Positions 9,486-18,917 of a DNA stretch of 64,000 nucleotides are shown in pieces. The stretch comes from DATKEJ01 sp963768715. GTDB lineage: Bacteria; Bacteroidota; Rhodothermia; Rhodothermales; DATKEJ01. Location: contig CAVYJC010000011.1 of assembly GCA_963768715.1 (NCBI GenBank), forward strand, positions 186,001-250,000. The letters run 5' to 3'. Positions within the stretch are counted from its first letter, which is position 1, and every line of letters begins with the position of its first letter. The position numbers and the translations under genes are program-made. The notes beneath the pieces were generated by a model. It saw nothing but the letters and a program-made list of their open reading frames with translations. It was not told the DNA's origin and searched no databases.

Positions 9486-10406
9486 TTACTCGTCTTCGCC
9501 GACCGTCCGCCACCAGACGTTCAACGTTTCCCAACCACCGGGCATGCGACAGTTGTTAACGAGTTGGCCGTCGTGAGTGAAACCTGCACGCGCGAGTGCG
9601 ACGTTCATTCCGACCTGCTCAGCGCGGGCGAGGGAATAGAAATCCTTGATTTTGAAGCGTGACGCTACGTGATCGACGAGACGGTCGAGTATCGCGACCA
9701 TGAGTCGCCTTTTCCGATGTTTCTCGACGGTCACACAGTCGGAAATCTCGGCCGTCTTCCAACCGACGTCGATTTCAGCGCTCGCCATTGAGGCTATCTC
9801 GCCGTTCGTTTCGAGGAGTGCAAACACTGACTGCTGTCTCGTGATCAAACGCCGAATCGTACCTTCGGAAATGTCTGCTGGATACTCAGAGAATGTGGCG
9901 CGAAGCAGATTGGAAATGCGCCCCGCGTCGTCCGGCGTTGCGTAGCGTAGTTCGAATTCCCCCGGCAGTATCGGTGCGTCGATCGGCTCCTTGGACAAGG
10001 CGATTTCCAGCACCTCTGTCTCCTTTGCTTCTGTCTCGGATTCGGCCCGCGATTCGTCAGAGTAGCGCGTCCAGATCGTCGCATCCGTTCCGTCACGGAA
10101 GAAGTTTGCGATCCGACCTTCCTTCTTGAACCCGAGTTTCTGCCATTTCTTTGCGGCCTTATCCGGCGCGTAGGCCGTCAGCTTCGTGAAAGCCTCGCTT
10201 TCGTCGAATCGCCTTCGTAGGATGCTGAGGGCTTCGGGGTCATCGAGAACTTCCGCGGTCACGCCGAACATCTTGATGCGGGCGTTGTGCGCATCGAGCG
10301 TGCTCAGGTGGCCGTGCAGCGGCGGAGGGAAGCGCTCGAAGCGTTCAGGCGTGGGTGCTCCGTTGGTTTCTCTGTTCGACTGACGTTGTTTCGATTCGTT
10401 TCTCAT
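9486..10406 (-). CDS. ablB: Putative beta-lysine N-acetyltransferase (GNAT)
   Basis: A 306-residue GNAT-fold protein that should acetylate beta-lysine on the epsilon-amino group with acetyl-CoA to give the compatible solute N-epsilon-acetyl-beta-lysine. The C-terminal half holds the GNAT core (FELRYATPDDAGRISNLL, then EISDCVTVEKHRKRRL as the acetyl-CoA loop), and the end, NVALARAGFTHDGQLVNNC followed by GGWETLNVWW, matches the AblB family signature. Its ATG overlaps the ablA stop codon (ATGA, 10403-10406), indicating translational coupling. The gene order ablA-ablB makes the assignment much stronger than the GNAT fold alone. Confidence 0.88.
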   Translation of the reverse strand: MRNESKQRQSNRETNGAPTPERFERFPPPLHGHLSTLDAHNARIKMFGVTAEVLDDPEALSILRRRFDESEAFTKLTAYAPDKAAKKWQKLGFKKEGRIANFFRDGTDATIWTRYSDESRAESETEAKETEVLEIALSKEPIDAPILPGEFELRYATPDDAGRISNLLRATFSEYPADISEGTIRRLITRQQSVFALLETNGEIASMASAEIDVGWKTAEISDCVTVEKHRKRRLMVAILDRLVDHVASRFKIKDFYSLARAEQVGMNVALARAGFTHDGQLVNNCRMPGGWETLNVWWRTVGEDE

Positions 10407-11902
10407 GCTATATCCTCCGATGTGTTTGCAACTTCTAGCGAGGAGCAGCCGGCCGCCCTCAGTGCTTCTTCCACCATGTGCGGATGCTCAGACTGGTCAT
10501 CCCAACGATCCTGTCCCTCGTCGGGAAGACGGGACAGTGGATCGAAGTACAAGTAGACCTTGTCTGGGTCGATAGCTGGACTGCGATAGACGGAAATACC
10601 CGTCTCCTCGTCATAATGCTCGTAGCTGTGGACCACCCGTTTACCTCCGCCGCCAGGTGCGTCGGTCACAAACGTCGGGGTGTTGAAACCGGCCGTCACG
10701 CCGCGAACCGCCTTTTCGATCATACTGGTCTTGCCGACACGAGTCCGGAGTTCTTCGACGCCCTTCACCATGTCGTGCTGATAGACGTAGTACGGCTGCA
10801 CGTTAATTTCAGAAAGTTTCTTCACCAGATCATTCATGGCCGAGTCGCTGTCGTTTACACCCCGGATCATGACGCTCTGGTTCCGTATGGTCACGTTTTC
10901 CCGATAGAGGTACTGCATCGCCCGCCGCGTGACGTCGGTGATCTCGTTGGCATGGTTGAAGTGTGTGTGGAGGCAGACCTCCTTGTTTCGCGTGCGACCC
11001 GTACGTGCGAGCTCGATGAGCGTGTCCGACCACTCCAGGTCCGAGAGTACCTTCATCGGCATTACGGCCGGACCCTTCGTGGCAAAGCGGATTCGTCGTA
11101 TGTGCGGGATCGCCAGCAGGGTTTCCCCGATGAGGCGGATTCGGTTGGCCGGCAGGAAATAGGCATCCCCCCCGGAAACGACAACGTCTTCCACTTCGGG
11201 CCGCGACAGCAGGTAGGCGAATGCCTGGTCCCATTGTTTCGGGATCGGCTTGTAGTCCACTTTCGAAACCGAATCCGTGTCTCCACCGATCGCATACGAA
11301 CGCGTACAGAAGCGACAATAGACCGGACACACGTCAAGGGCAAGAAAGAGCACCTTGTCTCGATATCGATGAACCAGGCTCGGAGCCGGTGCGTCGCTCT
11401 GTTCGGCGAGCGAGTCGAGCGTGAGCATGGGATGATCGGGCTCACGGGTCGATGCTACGGGAATGAACTGGCGCCGGAGCGGATCGTGGTAAGGGTCGGC
11501 CCAATCGATGAGGCTCAAAAGATAAGGGGAGAGCCGTAGGCGCATCGGAGCCAGCCTCATTCCTTCGGCCACGTCCTCCATGAAGTCACTCGAAACGCGG
11601 CTTCCGACGACCTCGTCGAGATCGTCGATCGACGTCGCGCTGTACTTGTTCTGGAATTCATGGGATAGAAATTCGTCTTCTTCGACGTCACTGTAGGCGT
11701 CTACCTCTTGCCAGAACCCGTCGGCGGCAAACTCGCGATGACGAAGATCCGCTCGCGTGGCGGGGGGTTTCAACGCTTTGGGTGTTTCAACCGCGCGAAT
11801 CCGCGCGAGGGGATCCGGCTGCTGCGCATCAGCTTGTGACGGCGACGGACTCCCGTTGGTTCGATTCGGTGCAGCGTCGAGGTTACTCGAACTTGTGGGC
11901 AT
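10403..11902 (-). CDS. ablA: Lysine 2,3-aminomutase (radical SAM, PLP)
   Basis: Converts L-lysine to L-beta-lysine using a [4Fe-4S] cluster, S-adenosylmethionine and PLP. The CxxxCxxC cluster motif is C192-C196-C199 in DVCPVYCRFCTRS; VVVSGGDAYFLP and the GVNDS segment follow as in KamA proteins. At 499 residues it is longer than the clostridial enzyme (about 416), with an N-terminal Ser/Pro/Gln-rich extension of about 45 residues. It is the first gene of the ablA-ablB-symporter operon. Glutamate 2,3-aminomutase is the main alternative on sequence alone; the adjacent beta-lysine acetyltransferase favours lysine. Expression would be expected to respond to salt, but I see no recognisable regulatory site. 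Confidence 0.92.
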   Translation of the reverse strand: MPTSSSNLDAAPNRTNGSPSPSQADAQQPDPLARIRAVETPKALKPPATRADLRHREFAADGFWQEVDAYSDVEEDEFLSHEFQNKYSATSIDDLDEVVGSRVSSDFMEDVAEGMRLAPMRLRLSPYLLSLIDWADPYHDPLRRQFIPVASTREPDHPMLTLDSLAEQSDAPAPSLVHRYRDKVLFLALDVCPVYCRFCTRSYAIGGDTDSVSKVDYKPIPKQWDQAFAYLLSRPEVEDVVVSGGDAYFLPANRIRLIGETLLAIPHIRRIRFATKGPAVMPMKVLSDLEWSDTLIELARTGRTRNKEVCLHTHFNHANEITDVTRRAMQYLYRENVTIRNQSVMIRGVNDSDSAMNDLVKKLSEINVQPYYVYQHDMVKGVEELRTRVGKTSMIEKAVRGVTAGFNTPTFVTDAPGGGGKRVVHSYEHYDEETGISVYRSPAIDPDKVYLYFDPLSRLPDEGQDRWDDQSEHPHMVEEALRAAGCSSLEVANTSEDIA

Positions 11903-12370
11903 ATAAACAGCTTTTGTTCTCTTTTTCGGAGCGAGATTATGAGCGTGCAGGCGGACCTTCCGTTAGCGAGATGATGCATTTCCTCGCCGGGCGACGGTCA
12001 ACCGATCGCAAAACGGTAGGAGCGTGCGGCCCGGCTGGACGCAGCCGGGGTTCCAGCGCCAATGTGGAAACGCATGGGCACCGTACACCGTGAACCAGGA
12101 GCAAAGGGGCGCGACATCCGCAGTTGTTCGAGCGGGAAACGCACAGCAGCCTGGCGCCAACGTCACGAATGCCGCTCCTGTCGCTTAACAGGCGGTAAGC
12201 GCTGCAACCCAGTGGTCACGCGGCATTCAGCCCGGACGATCCTCGGATCGTGGCCTGTCAGTACATCAATCCTTTAAGATAAACAATAACGGATTAATGC
12301 CGTGTTAAGATCTTACGGTGTCCTTTGCCGGAGATCCTAATTGACTATCGACCAACTCCGAAGTGGGTTT
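11903..12370. other. Leader region of ablA with inverted repeats; no gene seen
   Basis: 468 bases upstream of ablA and downstream of the ACT-domain gene. Two perfect inverted repeats are visible: CCCGGCTG / CAGCCGGG with a 4-base loop (12030-12049) and ACGATCC / GGATCGT with a 2-base loop (12236-12251). The second is a plausible operator; the first could be a leader hairpin. I could not match the region to a known riboswitch consensus, and the short frames crossing it look non-coding. Confidence 0.4.
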
Positions 12371-12790
12371 TCACATGGCAAGTATCTCCACGGCTCGGTT
12401 GGCATCTTCCGCCGTGTCGAATCCGATGTATGCGATAAACCTCGTCCCGATGACGGCCACAGAGAATCCTCGGACGCTGATTCCCCCACCTGCGATCAGA
12501 TCCGCCATTTTTGCCGCAATTCCCGGCACGTTCTTCCCGACAACGCGCACAGACTCGACGCTGCTTGTCAGGTTGAATCCTAAGGTCGTGGCAGCTCTTA
12601 TCTCTCGATCTCCTTGAATCGGAGTTAGAAATACGACGCCGGTTCCCGGTTTTTCCGCGGAACGACGGGCGATGATGAAATCGAGGTCTGCGCCTGCCTC
12701 GTGGAGGCCCTGCAGTATCGGGGCGAGGCCTCCGGGCTTGTCTTCAATGCTCGCAGCCCAAACGTTCACGCGGTCAACGATGAGTTCCAT
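12371..12790 (-). CDS. ACT-domain protein
   Basis: 139 residues with two ACT-like halves: VNVWAASIEDKPGGLAPILQ (about 8-27) followed by the GADLDFIIARR strand, and a second half SVRVVGKNVPGIAAKMADLI (about 80-99) with GISVRGFSVAVIGTRFIAYI. ACT domains bind amino acids or other small ligands and regulate enzymes; no enzyme domain is fused here, so it may act on a partner protein or be a stand-alone sensor. It is monocistronic on the minus strand upstream of the ablA operon, but nearly 500 bases separate them. The ligand is unknown. Confidence 0.8.
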   Translation of the reverse strand: MELIVDRVNVWAASIEDKPGGLAPILQGLHEAGADLDFIIARRSAEKPGTGVVFLTPIQGDREIRAATTLGFNLTSSVESVRVVGKNVPGIAAKMADLIAGGGISVRGFSVAVIGTRFIAYIGFDTAEDANRAVEILAM

Positions 12791-13182
12791 GATGCGATCC
12801 TCCGTCCGTTATTGTCGATAGCTGCAGCCGATCAAATAGCGGCTTGCAGTCGGACCAGCCGGGATGCGAATCGCCAGGAAGGCGGTCGGTCAGTCGATGT
12901 CGACCGTGCAGATTTCCCCTTCACAGGATCACTGCATCTTAACAAAGTTGCCGCCGGGGGCTTGTGAGGAATGACGCCGGAATCGTGTAAGACAATTCAG
13001 AACGCAGAATTGAAAATGGGTCTCGAAGAGCCTGCCCAACGAGCGAACCAGGCACCTGATGATGGCGATACACTGGATCGAGCGTGGAGGGTCGAAGCCG
13101 GCCCCAAACGAGCGATCTGGAAGACCCGCCTTCGCCCACCGCCGCTCCGCTTTGGCGCGCTTCGGCGGGCGAGATTAAGGAC
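12791..13182. other. Intergenic region without recognised features
   Basis: 392 bases between the ACT-domain gene and the acyl-CoA synthetase gene, both on the minus strand. Short open frames cross it in several directions but none shows a ribosome binding site, codon bias or recognisable protein sequence. I see no strong hairpin or repeat. Confidence 0.4.
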
Positions 13183-14901
13183 TTAAACCGCCTTTGCGGC
13201 CGGTTCAGTCGATCCCTTGCCTTTCCCGCGGGCGAGTTCCCGCTCCATTGTTTCCCGCATTCTGAACTTCTGGACTTTGCCGGTTGCGGTCATTGGGAAA
13301 CGTTCGACGAAACGGATGTATCGCGGAATCTTGTAGTGGGCGATCTGTCCTTCGCAGAAGTCCCGAATCTCGGTGTCGGTGGCCTGCTCACCATCCACCA
13401 GCAGGATCCATGCGCACAGTTCTTCACCATACTTCTGATCGGGAACGCCGAAGACCTCGACCTCCTCGATTTTCGGATGCCGATAGAGGAACTCTTCGAT
13501 CTCACGAGGAAACAGATTTTCGCCGCCACGGATGACCATGTCCTTGATGCGCCCGACGATCCGACCATAGCCAAATGTGTCTATCGTGGCGACGTCGCCG
13601 GTATGCATCCACCCGGCGGCATCGATCGACTCCCGGGTATGCTCGGGATCCTCCCAATAACCCTGCATGACGCAGTAACCTCGCGTCAGCAGTTCCCCGG
13701 AAACGCCGGGTAGGACGATTTGTCCGTCTTCGTCGATGACCTTGGCCTCGGTATGAGGAAGCACCGTGCCCACCGTCGTCACCCTCCGCTCGAACGAATC
13801 GTCGATGCCCGTCTGGAACGTCACGGGGCTGGTTTCCGTCATTCCGTAGCCGATGGTGACTTCCGACATGTGCATGCGATCGACAACCTCCTTCATCAAC
13901 TCGACCGGGCATGGAGCCCCGGCCATGACGCCCGTTCGGAGCGAACTGAGGTCGTACTGGTCGAAATTCGGATCCTCGAGTTCGGCGATGAACATGGTTG
14001 GCACCCCGTGCAACGCGGTGCATCGCTCCTTCTGGACGGCATCGAGCACCGACTTCGCCTTGAACACCGGGGAGGGCAGGACAATCGTCGTACCGTGATG
14101 GGTCGCGGCCAGCACGCCTAACACCATGCCGAAGCAGTGGTAAAGGGGCACAGGCAAACACAGCGAGTCCAATTCCGTAAGCCGCATTCCACGACCCACG
14201 AAGTATGCATTGTTGACGATGTTGTAGTGTGTTAGCGTCGCCGGTTTCGGACTCCCGGTTGTTCCCGATGTGAACTGAATATTGATCGGATCATCGAACT
14301 GGAGCTTCGACTTTACGACGTTGAGCATCGCAAGGTCGCGCGATGTCGCAAGTTCCTCGATGCCGTCGAACGAGAAGCAGCCTTTGTGTTCGCCCGGACC
14401 GATAACGATCACGGACTTCAACGCCGGGAGGCGCGCGGAGGTCAGATTGCCCGGAACAGACGTTTCGAGCTCCGGCGCCAGCATCCGGACCATCTCCAGA
14501 TAGTGACTCGACTTGAATGACTCGGCTGTCACGAGCGCCTTCACCCCTACGCGGTTCAGCGCGTACTCGAGTTCAGCCAGCCGATACGCCGGATTGATGT
14601 TCACGAGAACCAGGCCGGCTTTGGCAGTCGCAAATTGGGTTACGATCCATTCAGCGCAGTTCGGCGACCAGATCCCGACCCGATCTCCGGGTTTCAGACC
14701 CATGGCCACGAGCCCTGCCGCAAAGGTATCGACCTCTCTCTGAAGCTCGTCCCATGTCCACCTGATCCGTTGGTGCGACGAAACGAGCGCCAATCTTTCG
14801 GGATGGCGATAAACCGTTTTCTCGAGCGTCAGACCGACCGTTTGCCCTAAGAGGGGTTCGGAACTCGCTCCGTGAACATAGGATTGTGAAAGCAGGGACA
14901 T
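13183..14901 (-). CDS. AMP-binding acyl-CoA synthetase (FadD-like)
   Basis: 572 residues from the ATG at 14901, preceded by GAGG at good spacing. The frame stays open to 15111, but that extension has no family similarity. Activates a carboxylic acid with ATP to an acyl-adenylate and then an acyl-CoA. Adenylate-forming motifs are visible: the P-loop FTSGTTGSPKPATLTHYN, the GYGMTETSP motif and YGRIVGRIKDMVIRGGENLFP near the hinge, with the C-terminal MTATGKVQKF lysine region. In the P-loop the usual PKG is PKP, a substitution at a normally conserved Gly. Substrate is probably a medium- or long-chain fatty acid; it has no fatty-acid genes beside it. Confidence 0.88.
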   Translation of the reverse strand: MSLLSQSYVHGASSEPLLGQTVGLTLEKTVYRHPERLALVSSHQRIRWTWDELQREVDTFAAGLVAMGLKPGDRVGIWSPNCAEWIVTQFATAKAGLVLVNINPAYRLAELEYALNRVGVKALVTAESFKSSHYLEMVRMLAPELETSVPGNLTSARLPALKSVIVIGPGEHKGCFSFDGIEELATSRDLAMLNVVKSKLQFDDPINIQFTSGTTGSPKPATLTHYNIVNNAYFVGRGMRLTELDSLCLPVPLYHCFGMVLGVLAATHHGTTIVLPSPVFKAKSVLDAVQKERCTALHGVPTMFIAELEDPNFDQYDLSSLRTGVMAGAPCPVELMKEVVDRMHMSEVTIGYGMTETSPVTFQTGIDDSFERRVTTVGTVLPHTEAKVIDEDGQIVLPGVSGELLTRGYCVMQGYWEDPEHTRESIDAAGWMHTGDVATIDTFGYGRIVGRIKDMVIRGGENLFPREIEEFLYRHPKIEEVEVFGVPDQKYGEELCAWILLVDGEQATDTEIRDFCEGQIAHYKIPRYIRFVERFPMTATGKVQKFRMRETMERELARGKGKGSTEPAAKAV

Positions 14902-15157
14902 AATCGCGCCTCGTTTGCACCGCGGGATGCCGGTAGGATACGCCCAACAGGTGGGGCCGGCGACAGGCCTACTCCCGGAGCCCTGTGAGGGATGCCCTAC
15001 GGGACGTGTCGGAATGCAGAGCGACAACTGGCGGAATTCGTCGGCATTGGGCACGTCGTTCAAGGTCAAACGGCCAAGCCGATGCGATCGTGCCATAGCA
15101 GCGGGAATCACCGCAGCTTGGCCGCGCGGATCGCCGATTCCGCAAGTGTCAGATCAG

Positions 15158-15928
15158 CTAACCCTGGTCCTTGCCGACGGTCGATTTTGCGAACATCGCG
15201 CTCACCAAATCGATCGGCAGCGGGAAGACCACCGTCGTGTTGTTTTCCGAGCCGATGTCGACAAGCGTTTGCAGGAATCGCATCTGCATCGCCATCGGGT
15301 GTTCCTCGATGACCATGGCCGCTTCCTTCAGTTTCTGCGCAGACTGAAACTCACCCTCGGCATGGATTATTTTCGCGCGGCGCTCCCGCTCGCTTTCAGC
15401 CTGTTTGGCCATCGCGCGCTGCATGTGCTCGGGCAGATCGACATGCTTCACCTCCACGAGAGAAACCTTGATGCCCCACGGCTCGGATTGTGCATCGAGA
15501 ACCGACTGTAACCTGTGGTTGATCTTGTCCCGCTCGGCCAGGAGCGCATCGAGCTCGATTTGTCCGAGAATGCTGCGTAAGGTCGTTTGCGACAACTGCT
15601 CGGTCGCGTAGCGATAGTCCTCCACTTCGAGGACCGCCTTCATGGGATCGATAACCCGGAAATAGACCACGGCATTCACTTTTACCGTGACGTTGTCGAT
15701 CGTGATGACGTCCTGCGAGGCCACATCCTGAACGATGGTTCGCAGGCCTACCCGCACCATGCGATCCACGGGCCAGAAAATCATCATGAAGCCGGGGCCC
15801 TTGGGTTTCGGAAGCACGCGTCCGAGCCTGAAAACGACCGCTCGCTGATACTCGAACAAAATCCGGATACAGCTGATGAAGTAGAGCGCGACAACACCGA
15901 TTGCAATGCCCCAATATTGCACTAACAT
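15158..15928 (-). CDS. Slipin / stomatin-like SPFH membrane protein
   Basis: 256 residues: one N-terminal membrane helix (about 5-24) and a band-7/SPFH domain (AVVFRLGRVLPKPKGPGFMM, then the SQDVITIDNVTVKVNAVVYFRV strands), followed by a helical segment (MAKQAESERERRAKIIHAEGE). SPFH proteins assemble into membrane cages or microdomains. The start lies 8 bases after the NfeD stop with GAGG five bases before the ATG, and NfeD-slipin operons are a known conserved pair in which the membrane protease and the slipin act together. Length and architecture are normal. Confidence 0.93.
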   Translation of the reverse strand: MLVQYWGIAIGVVALYFISCIRILFEYQRAVVFRLGRVLPKPKGPGFMMIFWPVDRMVRVGLRTIVQDVASQDVITIDNVTVKVNAVVYFRVIDPMKAVLEVEDYRYATEQLSQTTLRSILGQIELDALLAERDKINHRLQSVLDAQSEPWGIKVSLVEVKHVDLPEHMQRAMAKQAESERERRAKIIHAEGEFQSAQKLKEAAMVIEEHPMAMQMRFLQTLVDIGSENNTTVVFPLPIDLVSAMFAKSTVGKDQG

Positions 15929-15936
15929 GTCAACCT

Positions 15937-17349
15937 CTATCGTTTTTGACCGCCTTCAACATCCGATGGCGCGGATGCATTGGTAACGGTGAGCGTCAGA
16001 CGTTCACAGGTCACGATCCTGACGTGTTCACCCTCGGCAATCTGATGATCTGATTTGGCTCGCCATATTTCTCCGTGGGCGAGCACGGTTCCTTCGTATG
16101 ATCCGTTTCGTTCGACGAAATCCACGGTCGACGTGCCCGTTTCTCCCAGCATTCCTTCGGATCCGGTCTGGACCGGAATCCGGAACGACTGAAGGGCTCG
16201 GCTGGCCAGAAAGAACGCGACCCCCGCGCTCCCGATTGCGACGGGAATGACCACGGACAACGAAACACGCATAATGGAGACGGGCGAGTCGATAAGCATG
16301 ATGCCTCCCAGGATCAGACATACCCCTCCACCGACGGTCAACATTCCGAAGCTCGGGAAGAAGGCCTCCGCCACGAAAAGTCCGACGGCGAGAAAAATGA
16401 GAACGAGTCCGGCATAGCTTACCGGCAACACGGCGAGTCCGAAGAAAGCCAGCACGAGACAGATGATACCCGCCGTCCCGGCCACGCCCCAGCCCGGAGT
16501 GTAGAACTCGAACAGAATTCCGTAGAAACCGAGCATGAGAAGGAGAAACGCCAGATTCGGGTCGGAGAGGAGGGAGAGGATTCGTTCGCCCCACCACATG
16601 TCGACGGGCACCACAGCCGCGCCGCGCGTATGTAGCATGACCGTACCGCTTTCTGTCTCGACCGTTCGTCCGTCAATGACCTCGAGGAGCTCTGGCAGGT
16701 CTGCGACCACGTAATCAATGACGTTTAATTCCAGCGCCTCGGAGCTGGGGATGGACTGGCTTTCGGTGACAGCCGCTGCGGCCCAATCCGCGTTGCGGTG
16801 TCGGAGATCCGCCAGCGTACGCGCCCAGGCACGGGCATCATTGACGATCTTTTCCTCCATGGTGCTGCCGCCGGATTCCGACCCCTTTTCTTGATCGGGT
16901 GCAGGTTGTCCGGGAGCGCCACCCATCTGGACCGGGTGTGCCGCACCGATGTGCGTTGCCGGCGCCATCGCGGCGATGTGGGAGGCAAGCGTTATGAAGA
17001 CGCCTGCCGAGGCGGCGCGAGCGCCTCGAGGCGCAACATATACGATGACAGGGAATCTGCTGGCCAGGATGTCTTTCACAATTTGGCGCGTGGATTCCAT
17101 GAGTCCACCCGGTGTGTCGAGCTCGATCACGAGACAGGAGGCGCCTGCCTCACCCGCCTCGCGCATGGCCCGTCGGATAAAGTCGGCCGAAACCGGCGTA
17201 ATTGCTGCTTCGACGCGGACGGTGAAAACAGCACCCGAAAGACTACGCTCGGTCTGGGAAGGCGGTGTTGCGGCGACAAACAGGGCTGCGACGGCAAGGG
17301 CGGAGAGTCCTTGCCTCCACTGGGTTCCCAGTTTGCGAGTTGACCACAT
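15937..17349 (-). CDS. NfeD-family membrane serine protease (ClpP-like domain)
   Basis: 470 residues. A signal/anchor helix is followed by a ClpP-class protease domain (about 40-250) with the nucleophile Ser114 in RAASAGVF and the general-base Lys167 in EEKIVND, the Ser-Lys dyad of the PH1510/STOPP type. Four to five membrane helices follow (about 265-385), then a soluble OB-fold NfeD domain at the end (GMLGETGTSTVDF...GEIWRAKS). Long-form NfeD proteins cleave hydrophobic segments of partner slipins. The downstream slipin gene is 8 bases away, so the two form one operon. Confidence 0.93.
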   Translation of the reverse strand: MWSTRKLGTQWRQGLSALAVAALFVAATPPSQTERSLSGAVFTVRVEAAITPVSADFIRRAMREAGEAGASCLVIELDTPGGLMESTRQIVKDILASRFPVIVYVAPRGARAASAGVFITLASHIAAMAPATHIGAAHPVQMGGAPGQPAPDQEKGSESGGSTMEEKIVNDARAWARTLADLRHRNADWAAAAVTESQSIPSSEALELNVIDYVVADLPELLEVIDGRTVETESGTVMLHTRGAAVVPVDMWWGERILSLLSDPNLAFLLLMLGFYGILFEFYTPGWGVAGTAGIICLVLAFFGLAVLPVSYAGLVLIFLAVGLFVAEAFFPSFGMLTVGGGVCLILGGIMLIDSPVSIMRVSLSVVIPVAIGSAGVAFFLASRALQSFRIPVQTGSEGMLGETGTSTVDFVERNGSYEGTVLAHGEIWRAKSDHQIAEGEHVRIVTCERLTLTVTNASAPSDVEGGQKR

Positions 17350-17399
17350 GGCGTTTCCACCTGTTTGCGTTGTCTCGCGCCGCGAATAGAATAGTCCAG

Positions 17400-18764
17400 C
17401 TACACCAGCTTCTCAGTTAGCGCCCTGAATCTCGGATGTGACCGTATTGAGTCCAGATTCGGGTCATGCTCGAACCAGCCTTTCTGTCGCAATCCCCCCG
17501 AAACGGCGTGCTCGAGGCATGTCAAGGCTGCATCCGGTCGATCCACGAGTGCATAGATGCAGCCGGCGTTGTACAGAAGCATCGGATCATCGGGCTCCAG
17601 AACCAGTGCCTTCTCGAGCCACTCGAGTCCTTTTTCTGTATGTCCCAGCTGGACGAGCCCGTTGGCGCCCATATACAGCGCCCTTGTCTCTTTTGGATTC
17701 AGAAAGAGATGCTCTTCAGCGATCGCCACTCCGTGGCTCCGAAGATCGGAAGCGCGCTCCACGTCCCCGAGGACCTCGTAGACCTGGCCGGCCAACAGGA
17801 GCGACTGATAGTCTTCAGGGCGAATCACGTGCGCCTTTTCAAACAGTTCGGCTGCTCGCTCCAGTTCACCTTCGGCAAAGCAGGTGCGTGCGTAAAGAAA
17901 GTGTGCCTCAAAGAGGTTGGGATCGAGCCGAATGGATTCTTCGAATGCCGCACACGTTGCTGCAAAATCACCCTGCAACGACAAAGCGAGACCCCTCGAG
18001 GCATGGGCTTCGGCCAGTGTCGGATCCAACGCCAAGGCACGCCGGCTGGCCTCATCGGCGGCCTCAACATATTGCTTAAGTGACTCTACGTATTCATATA
18101 AATACCAGTAGCAATCTGTAATGCCGCAATAAGCGAGTGCGTAGCTGTCCCCGGTTTCTGTGGCGCACTGAAATTCCTTCAGTGCCGCCTCGACACTCTG
18201 CCTGCTGAACAGCCAGTAGAGGTGTCGTCCACGCAGGTAGCACTCATAGGCTTCCACATTTACGGCGTGCTGGTCGACGATTTTTCGGATGCGGGTATCG
18301 TCGACAACGATGGGAAGGGCGCGGACCACACCGGCGACGATTTCATCCTGCACAACGAACACGTCGACGAGATTGCGATCGTATCGACCGGCCCAGATCA
18401 CGTTGCCGGTCGCCACGTCGATCAACTCAACAGTGATTTCGAGGCGATCATCTAAGCAGTTGGCCGTCCCTTTAAGAACGGCGGAGGCACACAGATGCTT
18501 GCCGGCCTCACGGATGTCCAGCTTCTCCCAGTCTAACGAAAAGACGGAGGATCTCGCCACGACCCGAATACCGGGTGTTCGTGCGAGGCAGACGAGGATT
18601 TCAGCCGCAAGTCCCTCGCAGAAATACGACTGATTTGGATCGCCGCTCAGGTTCGTGAAGGGGAGGATCGCCACGCAGGGAGCCTCCACGGACTCCGTCA
18701 GGTCGTGCATCGCGGTCTTCTGGCTTTCCATAAACGAATTAGTATGTCCCAGGACCGTCGGCAA
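17400..18764 (-). CDS. TolB-like/TPR protein
   Basis: 454 residues. The N-terminal 150 residues carry the TolB-like domain found in bacterial adenylate-cyclase-associated proteins (VAILPFTNLSGDPNQSYFCEGL, then VLKGTANCLDDRLEITVELIDVATGNVIWAGRYDR). The remainder is TPR repeats (e.g. AEAHASRGLALSLQGDF, LFEAHFLYARTCFAEGEL). The usual partner domain, a guanylate/adenylate cyclase or a winged-helix DNA-binding domain, is absent, so it is the sensor or scaffold part alone. Start uncertain: ATGs at 18731 and 18710 are also in frame. It may be cytoplasmic, as no signal peptide is visible. Function inferred only as protein interaction. Confidence 0.8.
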   Translation of the reverse strand: MPTVLGHTNSFMESQKTAMHDLTESVEAPCVAILPFTNLSGDPNQSYFCEGLAAEILVCLARTPGIRVVARSSVFSLDWEKLDIREAGKHLCASAVLKGTANCLDDRLEITVELIDVATGNVIWAGRYDRNLVDVFVVQDEIVAGVVRALPIVVDDTRIRKIVDQHAVNVEAYECYLRGRHLYWLFSRQSVEAALKEFQCATETGDSYALAYCGITDCYWYLYEYVESLKQYVEAADEASRRALALDPTLAEAHASRGLALSLQGDFAATCAAFEESIRLDPNLFEAHFLYARTCFAEGELERAAELFEKAHVIRPEDYQSLLLAGQVYEVLGDVERASDLRSHGVAIAEEHLFLNPKETRALYMGANGLVQLGHTEKGLEWLEKALVLEPDDPMLLYNAGCIYALVDRPDAALTCLEHAVSGGLRQKGWFEHDPNLDSIRSHPRFRALTEKLV

Positions 18765-18917
18765 GCTACGGTCGCGGTCAGGGGAGGTCTGTAGGGGTTC
18801 TTCTCGTATTTCTCACCGGTTCGAACACCGCTAGTCGGCGTACCGTTCCTTATCGAAGGCCCTTCCGTACGACTATTCAACTCAGCGGTGCGGAAACCTG
18901 GCCGCGCCATCAGTATG

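Noticed and set aside
10478..11539. 353-codon plus-strand open frame
   Set aside because: Mirror of lysine 2,3-aminomutase, whose cluster cysteines and family motifs are on the other strand.
12030..12049. 8-bp GC-rich hairpin as a terminator
   Set aside because: No T run on either side, and it lies in the probable leader of ablA rather than after a gene.
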